Shown: piece after piece, positions 31,901-43,837 of the stretch
Layout of the letters: each line of letters opens with the position of its first letter
Position numbering within the stretch: position 1 is the stretch's first letter
Origin: Albugo candida
Lineage: Eukaryota > Oomycota > Peronosporomycetes > Albuginales
Direction: 5' to 3'
Assembly (NCBI GenBank): GCA_040437565.1
Contig: JBDOQK010000070.1
Location: 62,001-126,000, forward strand
DNA length: 64,000 nucleotides
Program-made: the position numbers and the translations under genes
The notes under the pieces: model-generated
Told to the model about the DNA's origin: nothing
The model's input: only the letters and a program-made list of their open reading frames with translations
Database searches by the model: none

Positions 31901-32042
31901 TTTTAGCGATTTTGATTTTCTTCCAGAGCTGAATTTGGATCCTGATGCAAAGCAATTCGAACAGATGGCTCTGGATGCGAATAGCTATAAGAATCTTCCT
32001 ACACCCGATTTGGTAGAAGACTCTGAAGAAGTTGGCATTTAG
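28961..32042 (+). CDS. PH-ankyrin-AGC protein kinase, 894 aa after gap collapse, 3 exons
   Basis: Exon 1 runs 28961-31331 minus the gap and one duplicate (287 bp); exons 2 and 3 are 31389-31623 and 31677-32042. Domains: Ser/Gly-rich leader; PH domain about 91-195 (GLLTKRAMSSMGAFANWKER, ending VEDWIKSI); coiled coil about 250-280; three to four ankyrin repeats about 322-455 (TALHAAAQKNHPKAVKELV, TPLHVATQAGN); AGC-type Ser/Thr kinase from about 517, with GRGAFAKVYLVRG, catalytic Lys in FALKAYNK, FRDLKPENV, DFG, and CGSPMYLAPE. The AGC C-tail contains EHPFFSVIDWEKL. All catalytic residues are present. PH binding to phosphoinositides and ankyrin-mediated partner binding are inferred from the families. 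The doubled ankyrin block around the gap is an artefact. Confidence 0.93.
30183..30656. repeat. Gap-flanking exact duplication (187 bp, gap 30370-30469)
   Basis: 30183-30369 equals 30470-30656, inside the ankyrin region. Collapse restores one frame (left codons are phase 2, right phase 1, with identical offset in each copy). Confidence 0.9.
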
Positions 32043-32569
32043 GTCGAATGTGCATTGAAAGCATTTATCGATTCACACTGTATAAAGACGAAAAGATACT
32101 TAAGATATGTGGTTTGCAATTAGTGTCGTTGTACTCTTTCTCTTCCACAAGCAATGACACCAATGCATACATTCGGTGAGTCCATCTCACAGATACGCAG
32201 ATACACACAATCGAAAACGAATTGAGGCCTTCTCCTTCGATTATCAATTGCTATCACGTCGAGCTGTTCGCAATCCATTTATATTTTATATCCTATGATA
32301 TGGCAAGTCAGCTATTGAACTCGTTTGAGTGATTGCCAACTCTATGAATGATTGCGTCTCTTTGTAGGATTTTAGCCACCAAAGCGTTATCTATCGAGTG
32401 AATAAGTTGATCGACTAGAGCCCAATTGAATTATCGGAGGCGATGTGGACTTGACGACGGCGACATGAGAATACACCGAAATTACGCATTGGGACTTGAA
32501 TTGAGAATAGGAGCCGTAACACACAAATTGTCATTAGAGGGATGCATCCGACTCAGATGAAGGCGTTTC

Positions 32570-32903
32570 AGACAGGCCCTCGATCAGTTAGCCGAGAAAA
32601 ATGACCATTGTACCACCACGAGGATGTAACGAAATACTGGTCAATGCATTCGTGTGAATCGTATGGAAACGTGCCTGCTTCATGCGNNNNNNNNNNNNNN
32701 NNNNNNNNNNNNNNNNNNNNNNNNNNNNNNNNNNNNNNNNNNNNNNNNNNNNNNNNNNNNNNNNNNNNNNNNNNNNNNNNNNNNNNAGACAGGCCCTCGA
32801 TCAGTTAGCCGAGAAAAATGACCATTGTACCACCACGAGGATGTAACGAAATACTGGTCAATGCATTCGTGTGAATCGTATGGAAACGTGCCTGCTTCAT
32901 GCG
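32570..32903. repeat. Gap-flanking exact duplication (117 bp, gap 32687-32786)
   Basis: 32570-32686 equals 32787-32903. Confidence 0.9.
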
Positions 32904-32991
32904 TTACTTCCTGTTCTCCTAGACCGTCCCACTCTCAGTCAGGTGGCCCAACAGGTAATCAATAAACAAACGATCGTGCAATGAAGCTATA

Positions 32992-33497
32992 ATGCGATAC
33001 TTTTGCCCAAAAACGATCAACTCTTGTGCTTTGACTTGTGAATTACAAGATTCTATCGATTTTATTCTAGCTTAACGGTCAGCGAGTGATGATCTATCTA
33101 TTGTGCTAAGGAGTAGGTGCCACTTTGCTCACCGCACACATTCATTTCTCGAGCGCCAATATTCGTAACCAGGGGTGTCAACCAGCAAACATTANNNNNN
33201 NNNNNNNNNNNNNNNNNNNNNNNNNNNNNNNNNNNNNNNNNNNNNNNNNNNNNNNNNNNNNNNNNNNNNNNNNNNNNNNNNNNNNNNNNNNNNNATGCGA
33301 TACTTTTGCCCAAAAACGATCAACTCTTGTGCTTTGACTTGTGAATTACAAGATTCTATCGATTTTATTCTAGCTTAACGGTCAGCGAGTGATGATCTAT
33401 CTATTGTGCTAAGGAGTAGGTGCCACTTTGCTCACCGCACACATTCATTTCTCGAGCGCCAATATTCGTAACCAGGGGTGTCAACCAGCAAACATTA
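32992..33497. repeat. Gap-flanking exact duplication (203 bp, gap 33195-33294)
   Basis: 32992-33194 equals 33295-33497. Confidence 0.9.
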
Positions 33498-33622
33498 GCG
33501 AACAACCATGCTTCTCTCTGAATCTTCAATTTTGATATGCTAGTGGCTTTTGCTCAATTGTTGATGGTGGGAGAAGGCGGAGCTAAGATTACAAACATTT
33601 CATGCACTCATACACTAAGAAA

Positions 33623-34153
33623 TTAATCTTTTCTGAACGGACAAAAAGACAGCAGATAAAGGGCAACATTCATTCTGTATTGCCCTATAAAATGAGATTG
33701 AGCGACAATTTTGAATCTGTACGACATATGTGGGAAATAATTGCGCAGAAGAAATTCCGATAGTTCTTTTTCACGCCAAGGTAGATTATTGAGTTTGAGA
33801 ACCTTTGCGATAACACCACGAACAAATGTGAAGTTTTTCTGCGATCCAGGTATTCCCAGCGCAACGAGGATTTCATTGAGAAAGGATACTAATGAATTGA
33901 CACAATATTTTCCTTGCTCAGGATCATTTGCATATTCATTGCAGTATGGTACAAGCTGTCCAATCGAATGTTTTTCCCCATTAGAATATTTTATCTTTGG
34001 ACAATCCACATTTTCCGGGCCTGATAGAAGCTTTCTTGCATGTTCCGGCCGATTTGATCGAATTGCTGACGAAGGATGATTAGTCCACTTCTGCGCATCG
34101 ACAATGCAAGCATTGAGGAGGAGTACGACGATGGAAGATTTCAGGTTGTGCAT
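33623..34153 (-). CDS. Small predicted secreted protein, 176 aa
   Basis: Intronless, ATG 34153. Residues 1-20 form a good signal peptide (MHNLKSSIVVLLLNACIVDA). The mature part has four Cys (C51, C71, C84, C171), one N-glycosylation sequon (NFT) and a mixed helical composition. R40-K-L-L lies 20 residues after the predicted cleavage site, an imperfect echo of the RxLR position of oomycete effectors; the final Arg is missing and no EER follows. No homologous family is recognised. It sits at the border between gene-rich and transposon-rich DNA, a common place for effector candidates. Effector status is speculation; a real secreted-protein gene is likely. Confidence 0.7.
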   Translation of the reverse strand: MHNLKSSIVVLLLNACIVDAQKWTNHPSSAIRSNRPEHARKLLSGPENVDCPKIKYSNGEKHSIGQLVPYCNEYANDPEQGKYCVNSLVSFLNEILVALGIPGSQKNFTFVRGVIAKVLKLNNLPWREKELSEFLLRNYFPHMSYRFKIVAQSHFIGQYRMNVALYLLSFCPFRKD

Positions 34154-34590
34154 ATGCGATGCAGGTGGGGAATTGAATAGTGATATGAGGATGCAATGTA
34201 CTAGAATGCATTCTCACTACACTACTCTGGTAGAAGCGGGCATGCATAAACTAAATGCAAAGCAAACGATACACAAGTAACGACGTCTTGCGCCTGCTCC
34301 TATTCCTGGCTAGAAAGCGTCGGCGCTTCGACCATATGCAGTAAATCGAAAGCATGTGTTTTTGTCTGAAATATATGATCACAATTCGAGTAATATAACG
34401 ACTTGGAGCATACTCAAAGTCATCGGAACCTACTCATCATTGACATGGACCTATTGTTGAGCTTACTTTTTCGTCATTGTACCATTCACGACCTATTATG
34501 ACTCTAATTGGTGTTTGCTACTGATATCTAAACTCATTGGTAGTTGCCCTTCTTTGTCTTCTCGAAGTCTGTGTGCCAGCGCGACAATAT
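34154..34590. other. Intergenic, no gene seen
   Basis: About 440 bp between the secreted-protein gene and the start of the copia-derived repeat. No supported feature. Confidence 0.45.
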
Positions 34591-36981
34591 ATTACGGTAA
34601 TATATTACTGACTATTTCCCGCATCTCAACCGTTCCACAGAAAAAAGCCGTCCTTATCAATTGCTACGGCCGATTGACTTGACCATTGCATGCTCGGCAG
34701 TGTACAAGCCGATTCCGGAATTTTGTAGCGAAATGACTAAATTTTAATTATGGGATGGAAGGCGTTACTCTTCCTTGCATTATCCTTATTGATACGTTTA
34801 CTTGTGACAATACAGTAGAATACCGAGAAGGCAATGCTCTTCATACCGATGTGCGTTTTCTATCACAGACTTTTCACGCGATAGATCGAGGCCATGTATC
34901 ATTACAGACTTGTTGAACTTCTACCGTTCCAAATAGAATTGAAAAGGAAGCGTTACACTGACTGGGTGGTCTGTTCTTCTCCCAGCCCTACTTTGAGTGT
35001 GATGTGTACGACCTCACAGATTTGTACAGCAGCAAGCCAATTTAGAAGGTACAGTATCAGCCTTTTTCCGCTGGCAATATTTTAACGTACTTCTAGTTGG
35101 TGCTCTCCTAAAAGTATCGCCTTTGAGTGGCTATGTCTTTTTAATGCCTTTCGTTTAAGAAGGTATGTTAAATCTTACAGTTTCGTAATCGGTTGACTAA
35201 GTATTGACAATTCTTCTACATCCGACCTAATACCCATTTTGTTGTTTAAACACAACACTGCTTACTTCCGCCTGACCTGATCAGAGATTCGACCTAAGTA
35301 CTTGCCAGCCGGGATTCCAATAAGAGATAGCAAAGACTGGCGAGTTCTGATTTGACTTGTTTGCATGTAAATAAGAAAAGATAGTTGTATGCTTGGCTCT
35401 GATCCGATATTCATCGATATTTGCAATTGCGCTGTGATTATCCACGAAAATCTATATGGCTTTCCCTGAAGGGCTTCTTTTCTTATAGTAATTGTACGAT
35501 ACATATCATTTCCTGAGCACTAACATGCATTCCATGTGTTTTGCTTCGCTGAGCTAATTGTAATATTCCTATATGCTGTCACTTATGGACAACCAGAGTA
35601 TCATTTGCATGGTCATGAACTCTGGCGTTGACCGTCGATCATCTGATAACTCACAAATTCTTGGCTTTGATAACCACGTTTGCATCCTACTGTTGACTGA
35701 CAAGCCAATTGACGAAATGGTCTCACAATATCTATANNNNNNNNNNNNNNNNNNNNNNNNNNNNNNNNNNNNNNNNNNNNNNNNNNNNNNNNNNNNNNNN
35801 NNNNNNNNNNNNNNNNNNNNNNNNNNNNNNNNNNNNATTACGGTAATATATTACTGACTATTTCCCGCATCTCAACCGTTCCACAGAAAAAAGCCGTCCT
35901 TATCAATTGCTACGGCCGATTGACTTGACCGTTGGATGCTCGGCAGTGTACAAGCCGATTCCGGAATTTTTAGCGAAATGACTAAATTTTGGTCATGGGA
36001 TGGAAGGCGTTGATCTTCCTTGCATTATCCTTATTGATACGTTTACTTGGGACAATACAGTAGAATACCGAGAAGGCAATGCTCTTCATACCGATGTGCG
36101 TTTTCTATCACAGACTTTTCACGCGATAGATCGAGGTCATGTATCATTACTTCCTTGTTGAACTTCTACCGTTCCAAGAAGAATTGAAAGGAAGCGTTAC
36201 ACTTGACTGGGTGGTCTGTTCTTCTCCCAACCCCACTTTGAGTGTGATGCATACAACCTCACAGATTTGTACAGCAAGCCAATTTAGAAGGTACAGTATC
36301 AGCCTTTTTCCGCTTGCAATATTTTAACGTAGTTCTAGTTGGTGCCCTCCGAGTAGTATCGCCTTTGAGTGACTATGTCCTTCTAATGCCTTTCGTTTAA
36401 GAAGGTATCTTAAATCTTACAGTTTCGTAATCGGTTGACTAACTAAGTATTGACAATTCTTCTACATCCGACCTTAGTACCCATTTTGTTGTTTGATAAA
36501 CAACACTGCTTACTTCCGCCTGACCTGATCAGAGATTCGACCTAGTAGTTGCCAGCCGGGATTCCAATAAGGAATAGCAAAGACTGGTGAGTTCTGATTT
36601 GACTTGTTTGCATGTAAATAATAAAAGATAGTTATATGCTTGGCTCTGATCTGATATTCATAGATATTTGCAATTGCGCTGTGATTATCCACGAAAATCT
36701 ATATGGCTTACCCTGAAGGACTTCTTTTCTTATAGTAGTTGTACGATACATATCATTTCCTGAGCACTAATATGCATTCCATGTGTTTTGCTTCGCTGAG
36801 CTAATTGTAACATTCTTATATGCTGTTACTTATGGACAACCAGAGTGTCATTTGCATGGTCATGAACTCTGGCGTTGACCGTCGATCATCTGATTACTCA
36901 CAAATTCTTGGCTTTGATAACCACGTTTGCATCCTACTGTTGACTGACAAGCCGAGTGACGAAATGGTCTCACAATATCTA
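34591..36981. repeat. Near-identical direct repeat about 1.15 kb, around gap 35737-35836
   Basis: 34591-35736 aligns with 35837-36981 at roughly 95% by eye, with scattered substitutions and small indels, for example near 34690 versus 35931. Its borders coincide with the gap exactly as in the artefactual exact repeats. Two diverged copies or haplotypes of the same copia fragment therefore probably overlap here. Confidence 0.85.
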
Positions 36982-38200
36982 TGAACTTAAATCATACATT
37001 CTCCTCTTCCTGGCTCAGAGTTACAGAAGTAGACTTAGTTTACATGCAGGAATGCTACATTTTGTCAGGTTTCGTGATCATTGCAAGCTGAGAAAGATCT
37101 AGCTGATGTACAACTTAAGTCGCTATATATTCATCTCAGCGTGCTATAAACGTGAGGAAGCTTCATAGATCGGCCACGGAGCTGATCTATTTGTGAGAAA
37201 GAATTATGATGCCTTCACTGTTGTACGATAATACATTCTCAAACTTCATCACGAATAGTTTCTTCATAGTAAAAACTATCTCGATTTGTGTCCTGACACC
37301 CGTACCTTTGGTTCATTTTATTGAATTCAAAAGTCCATTAACATACATCGCAATGTACGTAGAGGCGAACAAGGATGAAAGAATTCGATAGCCATTACTC
37401 GAGCTCCTGCTAAGATTTTCTGCGGCTCGCATGCTCGATCGGTTTAGCTTCGAATCATGGTAGATGTCACGCATATACATCTTATAAGTGCACATTAGGA
37501 AATGCTGTACACAATCATATTGGTAAAACCGTGGGTGACTTGCACGCAAACTGAGTATTAGTAAAATTGAACCTTTGCTTGTTGCTGGTGTCGTTTGTTG
37601 TATAATTAATTAGTTCTGTTGTCGAACGTTTTGAGTACTCACTCGCGCTATCTCGTTTTATTTTAACAACCCATTCGAACGGATAACTATCACGCATGCC
37701 CAACCGACTAGTTTCCAGGTCTTCTTGCCATCCCATTATCTAAATTCTTTCACGGTCGCATATTTCACCGTACAGCTTCATCGTCGAAACACTCAAAACA
37801 TCACGTTCAGTAATTTAGGCGCAAGCCGTAACCTCTTTGATTTCTACTCGCTTTTTCACGATCGATGGGACATGTAGTCAAAGTCGTGACAAGGGCGTGC
37901 CTACAGTCACCAGTTGGCAAGCTCCGTCGGTAGCGATTTGAGAGCCATCAGTTTGCGATCTCTACTCCAGGATCATTTCCTTCTCCAATTTGTTATCGTA
38001 ACATCACTAAACACCTTGTGTCCATGATCATGACGGTCTTCTTATATGTAGAAGGAACATTCTCGCTGTCAAGCTGGGCTGCAATCAAGGGCTCCGAACC
38101 ATGTGGTACTATTTGATCGACACTCATCGGTTCTGCACCTTGTTGTAACTTGACAACCTTCAGAAATTCAGAAGGTCAAATTCGTTTTAGGAAGCGCCAT
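34591..38200 (-). mobile_element. Decayed Ty1/copia pol, with its 3' part present twice
   Basis: On the minus strand, fragments appear in copia order from right to left. A linker-like piece near 38.2-38.0 kb (SENVPSTYKKTVM) comes first. Next is the start of the reverse transcriptase near 37.7 kb (FEWVVKIKRDSASEYSK), then a YVDD-like region near 37.35 kb (YVNGLLNSIK) and an RNase H piece near 36.9 kb resembling DDRRST. The RNase H end near 36.65 kb (DNHSAIANI, RAKHITI) completes the order. Frames are broken by many stops and shifts, so it is inactive. The RNase H-to-end portion recurs at 34591-35736. Confidence 0.7.
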
Positions 38201-38739
38201 TTACGTCCAAGCAATCCAAGCAACGCCATGTACGATAATCTTTCAAATCGTCTGAATTTCTTATATTATGACATCCTGTGCTGTCTCATTCAGCTGTTTG
38301 CGTCTTCGTTTGTCCATTTGACTAGAAGCATTGCAATAATAAATCTGTGCTCGACGCACATTTGAAGAATGAACATGAAAATCACGGTAGAAGCTAATGG
38401 TGCTTCCACATGCATGTCAAATCAAACCGCTAAACATCAACTACCATCCTAATGAAGGGAATAATAAACAGCAAATGAAGAAAAATACAAAGAGTAATGA
38501 ACACTGCTAATTTTGCACCTTCGCACCGTCGTAAGATAAGTCAAAGACACACATAAGTTTTCGGTGCTGATGAGTTAGGAGTCGCTTAATGAAGAGCTAA
38601 ATTGGTTGCACCTGCAGACCAAAGCACGTCATACTTAACATGCATGATTTGATGCGACGGCGAGTCGATCTATATTACGATTGTACGCCTTGACGAATGT
38701 AAAGAAGGTACTTCGAGGCCAGGAAGTGCGGGGCTTTTG

Positions 38740-38840
38740 GTTGTCATCCAGTCGAGAAATGAAACGCTTTCACGGATTTATCACTCAGACTTTTGACTTC
38801 AAAGTCACTTATATCAATCGCTAAATGTTTCCAGGCATTA
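38740..38840 (+). pseudogene. Possible gypsy RNase H fragment
   Basis: One frame reads FITQTFDFKVTYINR followed by a stop and MFPG, similar to the end of gypsy RNase H, where Phe-Asp-Phe/Lys-Val precede Tyr-Ile. It is short and decayed. Low confidence. Confidence 0.3.
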
Positions 38841-40095
38841 TCCCTCCTGGAGGTCTTCCTAAGATCAGAAATACATCATACCAAGCTTTCTCATTATCCA
38901 AAGTTCCTACTTTGAAAACGTTTGGGCCATTTCGCATAAACCCGTAGATCCAGCACAACATGTCGCTTGGCAACAAGTATTTTGTCTGTCTCTCCGCAAA
39001 TCTATCCGAATAAAAGCAAATTCATCTCTCCTCGATATCGCATTCTTTCAATGAAAGTCGAATAATTCTACTGATTAGCCTGAGAAGAACTTAGTGAGTA
39101 AACCAAAGAACGGAGATGTCTCGTTTTGCAAATACGCTTAGCGGAAACAGCTCTATATTTTCGCTGTGGATCAAATGTACGCAAGCGAGCTCCGAGGGAA
39201 ATTGGACGACTGGATGGCTGATTAATGAGCAAGGATGAACATATATTATATATGATAGAATGCGTTTTGTGCATTCAAATCGAAGAAAGTGTTGTGAAAA
39301 AGGTGAACGGGGTCTCACTTAACGTTTTCGTCTCTTTTTTTCGACGGATGGCTTCAGAAATCAATCGTAGCTGCGCGATTGCGATGAAAGAAGGCGTGCG
39401 AACTTGACTTCCGCGATGACGTTGCCACATCATTTTTCATTTCGGATAAGATTGGTGTAGGTGCCCAAGTAGTATGTGTCTAGAATGTTCAGCTTGAGAA
39501 TTTTATTCTACACATNNNNNNNNNNNNNNNNNNNNNNNNNNNNNNNNNNNNNNNNNNNNNNNNNNNNNNNNNNNNNNNNNNNNNNNNNNNNNNNNNNNNN
39601 NNNNNNNNNNNNNNNTCTAAGACGTCCTTCACGTACTTGATACTAGATCGAGACTGGCGCACTTGCTCAGTATTTTCACGGCAATGCATAGAAACGAAGC
39701 TATCATGTCATTTGATTTGGTTCTACTAGTGATGGTGACAAGCAGTATGTCTAGTTATACAAGTCACCTTCTCGTCATGAAGTGACCTGACTGAACAAGC
39801 TTTTCGATCAGCGTTATTCAAATGAATCATTCCAGATCTGTTGAGAAATAGGCATTTTCTACAGCATCTTGTAGCTGTTTTGTGACGGTGAGAGGCCTTG
39901 AGACAGCATATGCTACACGATTAACCGTGACGAGAACAGATGGGTGTCATTGACCGTCACGTTGAGATGCTTGGTAATTGAAAGGAGTACGGTCACGGAG
40001 TAGGATCTTCCCGTGCAAAGACGCTTGATGGCAACCGAAATAAAAGCTAAAAGAAGGAAAATCTGGCACCATGACGTGAAGAGATCGTCGAGGCT

Positions 40096-40690
40096 ACACA
40101 GGAGGTGTCGCAAAGATTACTAGGTGGGTTACGGCAAAAGGCGATCATCCAAAGCGTCGGAAGCAACGCACTCCGCGAATAAGCCTTGCATGCAGGGGTA
40201 AAGTAAATATTACTCAGATATGTCAAGAATGAGTTAATTGTGTTTGTAGAAGGTTCATTCCGTATNNNNNNNNNNNNNNNNNNNNNNNNNNNNNNNNNNN
40301 NNNNNNNNNNNNNNNNNNNNNNNNNNNNNNNNNNNNNNNNNNNNNNNNNNNNNNNNNNNNNNNNNCAAATCACATCAAAGAGGCGGTACTCCAGATTCTG
40401 ATAATTTCCCTGGCATTGGCCCTCATTAATTCAGCAAAAATAGCAGCTGAACTTTTGTGTGGCATTGGACGCGTTTGAAGATGGAAATCGAAGAGCCTTC
40501 CACAGCATTGATGTCGTTGCTATACAGGAGGTGTCGCAAAGATTACTAGGTGGGTTACGGCACAAGGCGATCATCTAAAGCATCGGAAGAAACGCACTCC
40601 ACGAATAAGCCTGACATGCAGGGGTAAAGTAATACCACTCAGATATGTCAAGAATGAGTTAATTGTGTTTGTAGAAGGTTCATTCCGTAT
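40096..40690. repeat. Diverged direct repeat about 170 bp around gap 40266-40365
   Basis: 40096-40265 and 40523-40690 are about 90-95% identical by eye. The left copy ends exactly at the gap, but the sequence immediately after the gap is not repeated to the left. Confidence 0.8.
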
Positions 40691-41763
40691 ACTAGGGCAA
40701 GTGACTAGGACATGAGGACATCGATAAGGTTATCACCACCGTTTATGCTTCGCTGGGACTCTTCTCAACTGATCCAGGAAAATGTAAGTATAGGATTGTA
40801 TCGTTGAGGGAGGCATTTGTGCACGATATCGTAAAATAAAAGAACGTTCCTGCACACAAGCTGGAAGTAGTTGAGTTATACTCAATATAATCGCTTCGCT
40901 ATAGACCCATCCTTTTTTGTACCAAATGCACGCATGTAATAGGGACTGGTGTCGATTAGTGCATCATCTTTTGAAAGCACGCTAGGTTTTTCTACAAAGA
41001 AGTGATTTTGCAAAGTATATTACCAATCTTTACTGTCGTACCCACGAGCAACCCCCTTTTTATCCACTTTTCCCTCATACAATATCGGCACCTGCATCAT
41101 TTCACACCGTACTGCCTCTTCTGTCGCCTGCTGGACTTCATCATCAAACTCTGTCAGAATTGGTACCGAGACGGCGAGAGACCGGGCAACATCCCACTCG
41201 ATCAGATACCATCTTCCAGCAACATCGTGCACCAAACCATACATACGTTCCTTTTTCTTGCTAATGAGACTTCTTCATTCATTAATAACGTGTCGTACAC
41301 ATCTTCAATAGACCGCTACATAATCTACTAGAACAACATTCTGGGAGGCCATAAGCCAGGGATAATTATATAGTATAGAATAGGATAGAACGTAACAACA
41401 GGGAGTTGCAAGAACGATACTGATGCAAACAATACGGATTATCCAGAATGCTCGAGTCGATTACAGCATTTAAAGAGCGCCACGTACAAAGATAGCGAGA
41501 AGATCATCTTGTAGAACCTCGGCTTTATAACATTTTGTCCATATACATGAATTAACGCATAGTGTCACAAGTATAAATACTACAGCCGCAGGATGAAGGC
41601 TATGAGAATAATGCGTAGAGTCAAAATTATATTCAGCAGAGGAGGCAGTACCTTCACATCACTAGTTTGGGTGCTGATCGCTAGTTCTCACTGTATACCC
41701 CCTCACCAAGTTGGTCATTGAACATGCTTTGTAGACACACGTAGAGTTTGCAACACTTTCGAG

Positions 41764-42077
41764 TAACGTATTTTGTGGTGTTCCGCATTGGCATAAAATG
41801 CTTTTATGTTGATGCATCTGTCTGCTGTGGAATTGGCTGAATAATATAGATTCGAAGGTTTGCACACGTGNNNNNNNNNNNNNNNNNNNNNNNNNNNNNN
41901 NNNNNNNNNNNNNNNNNNNNNNNNNNNNNNNNNNNNNNNNNNNNNNNNNNNNNNNNNNNNNNNNNNNNNNTAACGTATTTTGTGGTGTTCCGCATTGGCA
42001 TAAAATGCTTTTATGTTGATGCATCTGTCTGCTGTGGAATTGGCTGAATAATATAGATTCGAAGGTTTGCACACGTG
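41764..42077. repeat. Gap-flanking exact duplication (107 bp, gap 41871-41970)
   Basis: 41764-41870 equals 41971-42077. Confidence 0.9.
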
Positions 42078-43605
42078 TTGGGTAAAATACTTGCACGTGA
42101 CGCCCCTGTGATATTCATCGTTTAGTCTAGTCGGGTTTTTCTGCAATCTACCTTTTAACTTCGTCTTTCTCGGTGATTGTCTACCTTTGCGACAGGTAGC
42201 ATTACGAGTACATTATAAATTACTCAGGATGGACCGCAATGATGATTTATACTACGCAGAGCCCATCCGAGCGCTCGCTGACATCTTAATTGAAATCTTC
42301 TAAACCCAGTGTCAATTTACCATCTAGGCATTGTACCGTGCAGAACATCAATAAGCTACAACATTTGCTTACAAAGTCTGATTCTGTGCCTCCGTAGAAG
42401 GTATTGTGGGCTTCGATGACCTTAGCTAATGGCCTTCCCTATTCCATTCACGCCTTTTGAGCAATACTATGATTCCGATCATCAACGGCGCTATTATCGA
42501 AAAGCTCTCCTCCCAAGATCTCAGGCAATTAAAAAAGTTTCTTAACATCTTGTATACAATAAGCTCACTGTAAAATATCGTGTTGTAAAACAGATTACGA
42601 CCCTTCTGGGCCCCTGATCACACAAAGCTTGCATTCCGCGGCGTGATATACTATGCACCATATCGGCTTCGAAAGTGATTCTCACAATCTCTTTGTCACT
42701 AATCAGTTACGAGATACGTCAATGATAAGTCAGAGACAAATTTTTGAACAGACTAACCATATAAGCGAGACTCCAGCAATTTTTTTAAGACACAACCTGC
42801 CACATCTCGTCCGACCAACTGGCCATACATACCCTTGACAAAGTATAAAGTGATTCTATACAATACATTCTTACGCTCTTAATGAAAGTCATCGTATTGT
42901 GGATTGGTGAGTTGATTACGATGAACTTTGTTCCAATCTTCTCGGTAAACTTGTCTCGATCGCAGCCCTGGATGTAGCGTGCTGTTTGCACCCAATAATA
43001 TCTATCTAATTCCCTTCTATGCTGCTCAAATTTATCCATTGAATGAATATCTTCAGATTCTCCATTACCGATGCTCAGCGCCAAGCTGTTCAGGCCCAGA
43101 GGTAAATGAACATTGTGGAGATCTTTCAGGAAGAGGAATACATAGCGAGTTCATAAACTATCTTCGAAGTTCCTCAATACAAATTTACAAGCTGTTGCTC
43201 TTAAAGGAAATACTGTGCAGTCATATCAGCCATTTGGACCGAAGGCATCAAGCCAGTCACCATAATGTCGAGGCATTTGCGCTTTGCAGAGATTTAGCTT
43301 GGAGAAGGGAGGGATGCCATTTTCACCGCGTATTTATACATCTAGCACTACAGAAGAACAACGCCCTATTTAGCATATCGATGAGACTTCTGTTTACTTG
43401 ACCAAATTCTAGGCGTTTATCTTGCAGTCTTATCGTCGTTTCAGCTCAAATTCTAATAACAAGAAAATTGTGGATTGGCGTACGCAGAAGACGGCGGATG
43501 TTACTGTTAAAAGTATTCGAAATGCACTTGTTGCAATAGAGGTATGTTAACACTACAACAGGCACGTGCAACGGCATTACAAACTTTACTATGTCACGTT
43601 TCACA

Positions 43606-43837
43606 TGACGTCCGTCTGGTACCACGTGGTGACCGTATCTCTTGGTCCCATCTGTCACGTTGTCACCAAACNNNNNNNNNNNNNNNNNNNNNNNNNNNNN
43701 NNNNNNNNNNNNNNNNNNNNNNNNNNNNNNNNNNNNNNNNNNNNNNNNNNNNNNNNNNNNNNNNNNNNNNNTGACGTCCGTCTGGTACCACGTGGTGACC
43801 GTATCTCTTGGTCCCATCTGTCACGTTGTCACCAAAC
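43606..43837. repeat. Gap-flanking exact duplication (66 bp, gap 43672-43771)
   Basis: 43606-43671 equals 43772-43837. The unit includes the palindrome CCACGTGG within a wider imperfect inverted repeat. Confidence 0.9.

Larger units (their letters stand above)
32043..33622. other. Gap-rich intergenic stretch, no firm gene
   Basis: About 1.6 kb containing gaps 32687-32786 and 33195-33294 with exact flanking repeats. After collapse a short plus-strand frame beginning at the ATG near 32880 (METCLLHALLPVLL) could be a small exon ending at a GTAATC donor, but I cannot extend it to a convincing gene. Confidence 0.4.

Noticed and set aside
33623-34153. Calling the secreted protein an RxLR effector
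   Set aside because: The motif is RKLL, lacks the final Arg and EER, and such matches are common by chance.
43606-43671. Palindromic CCACGTGG region as a possible regulatory or replication site
   Set aside because: It lies in unrecognised repeat DNA, is only 8 bp perfect, and its apparent repetition is a gap artefact.
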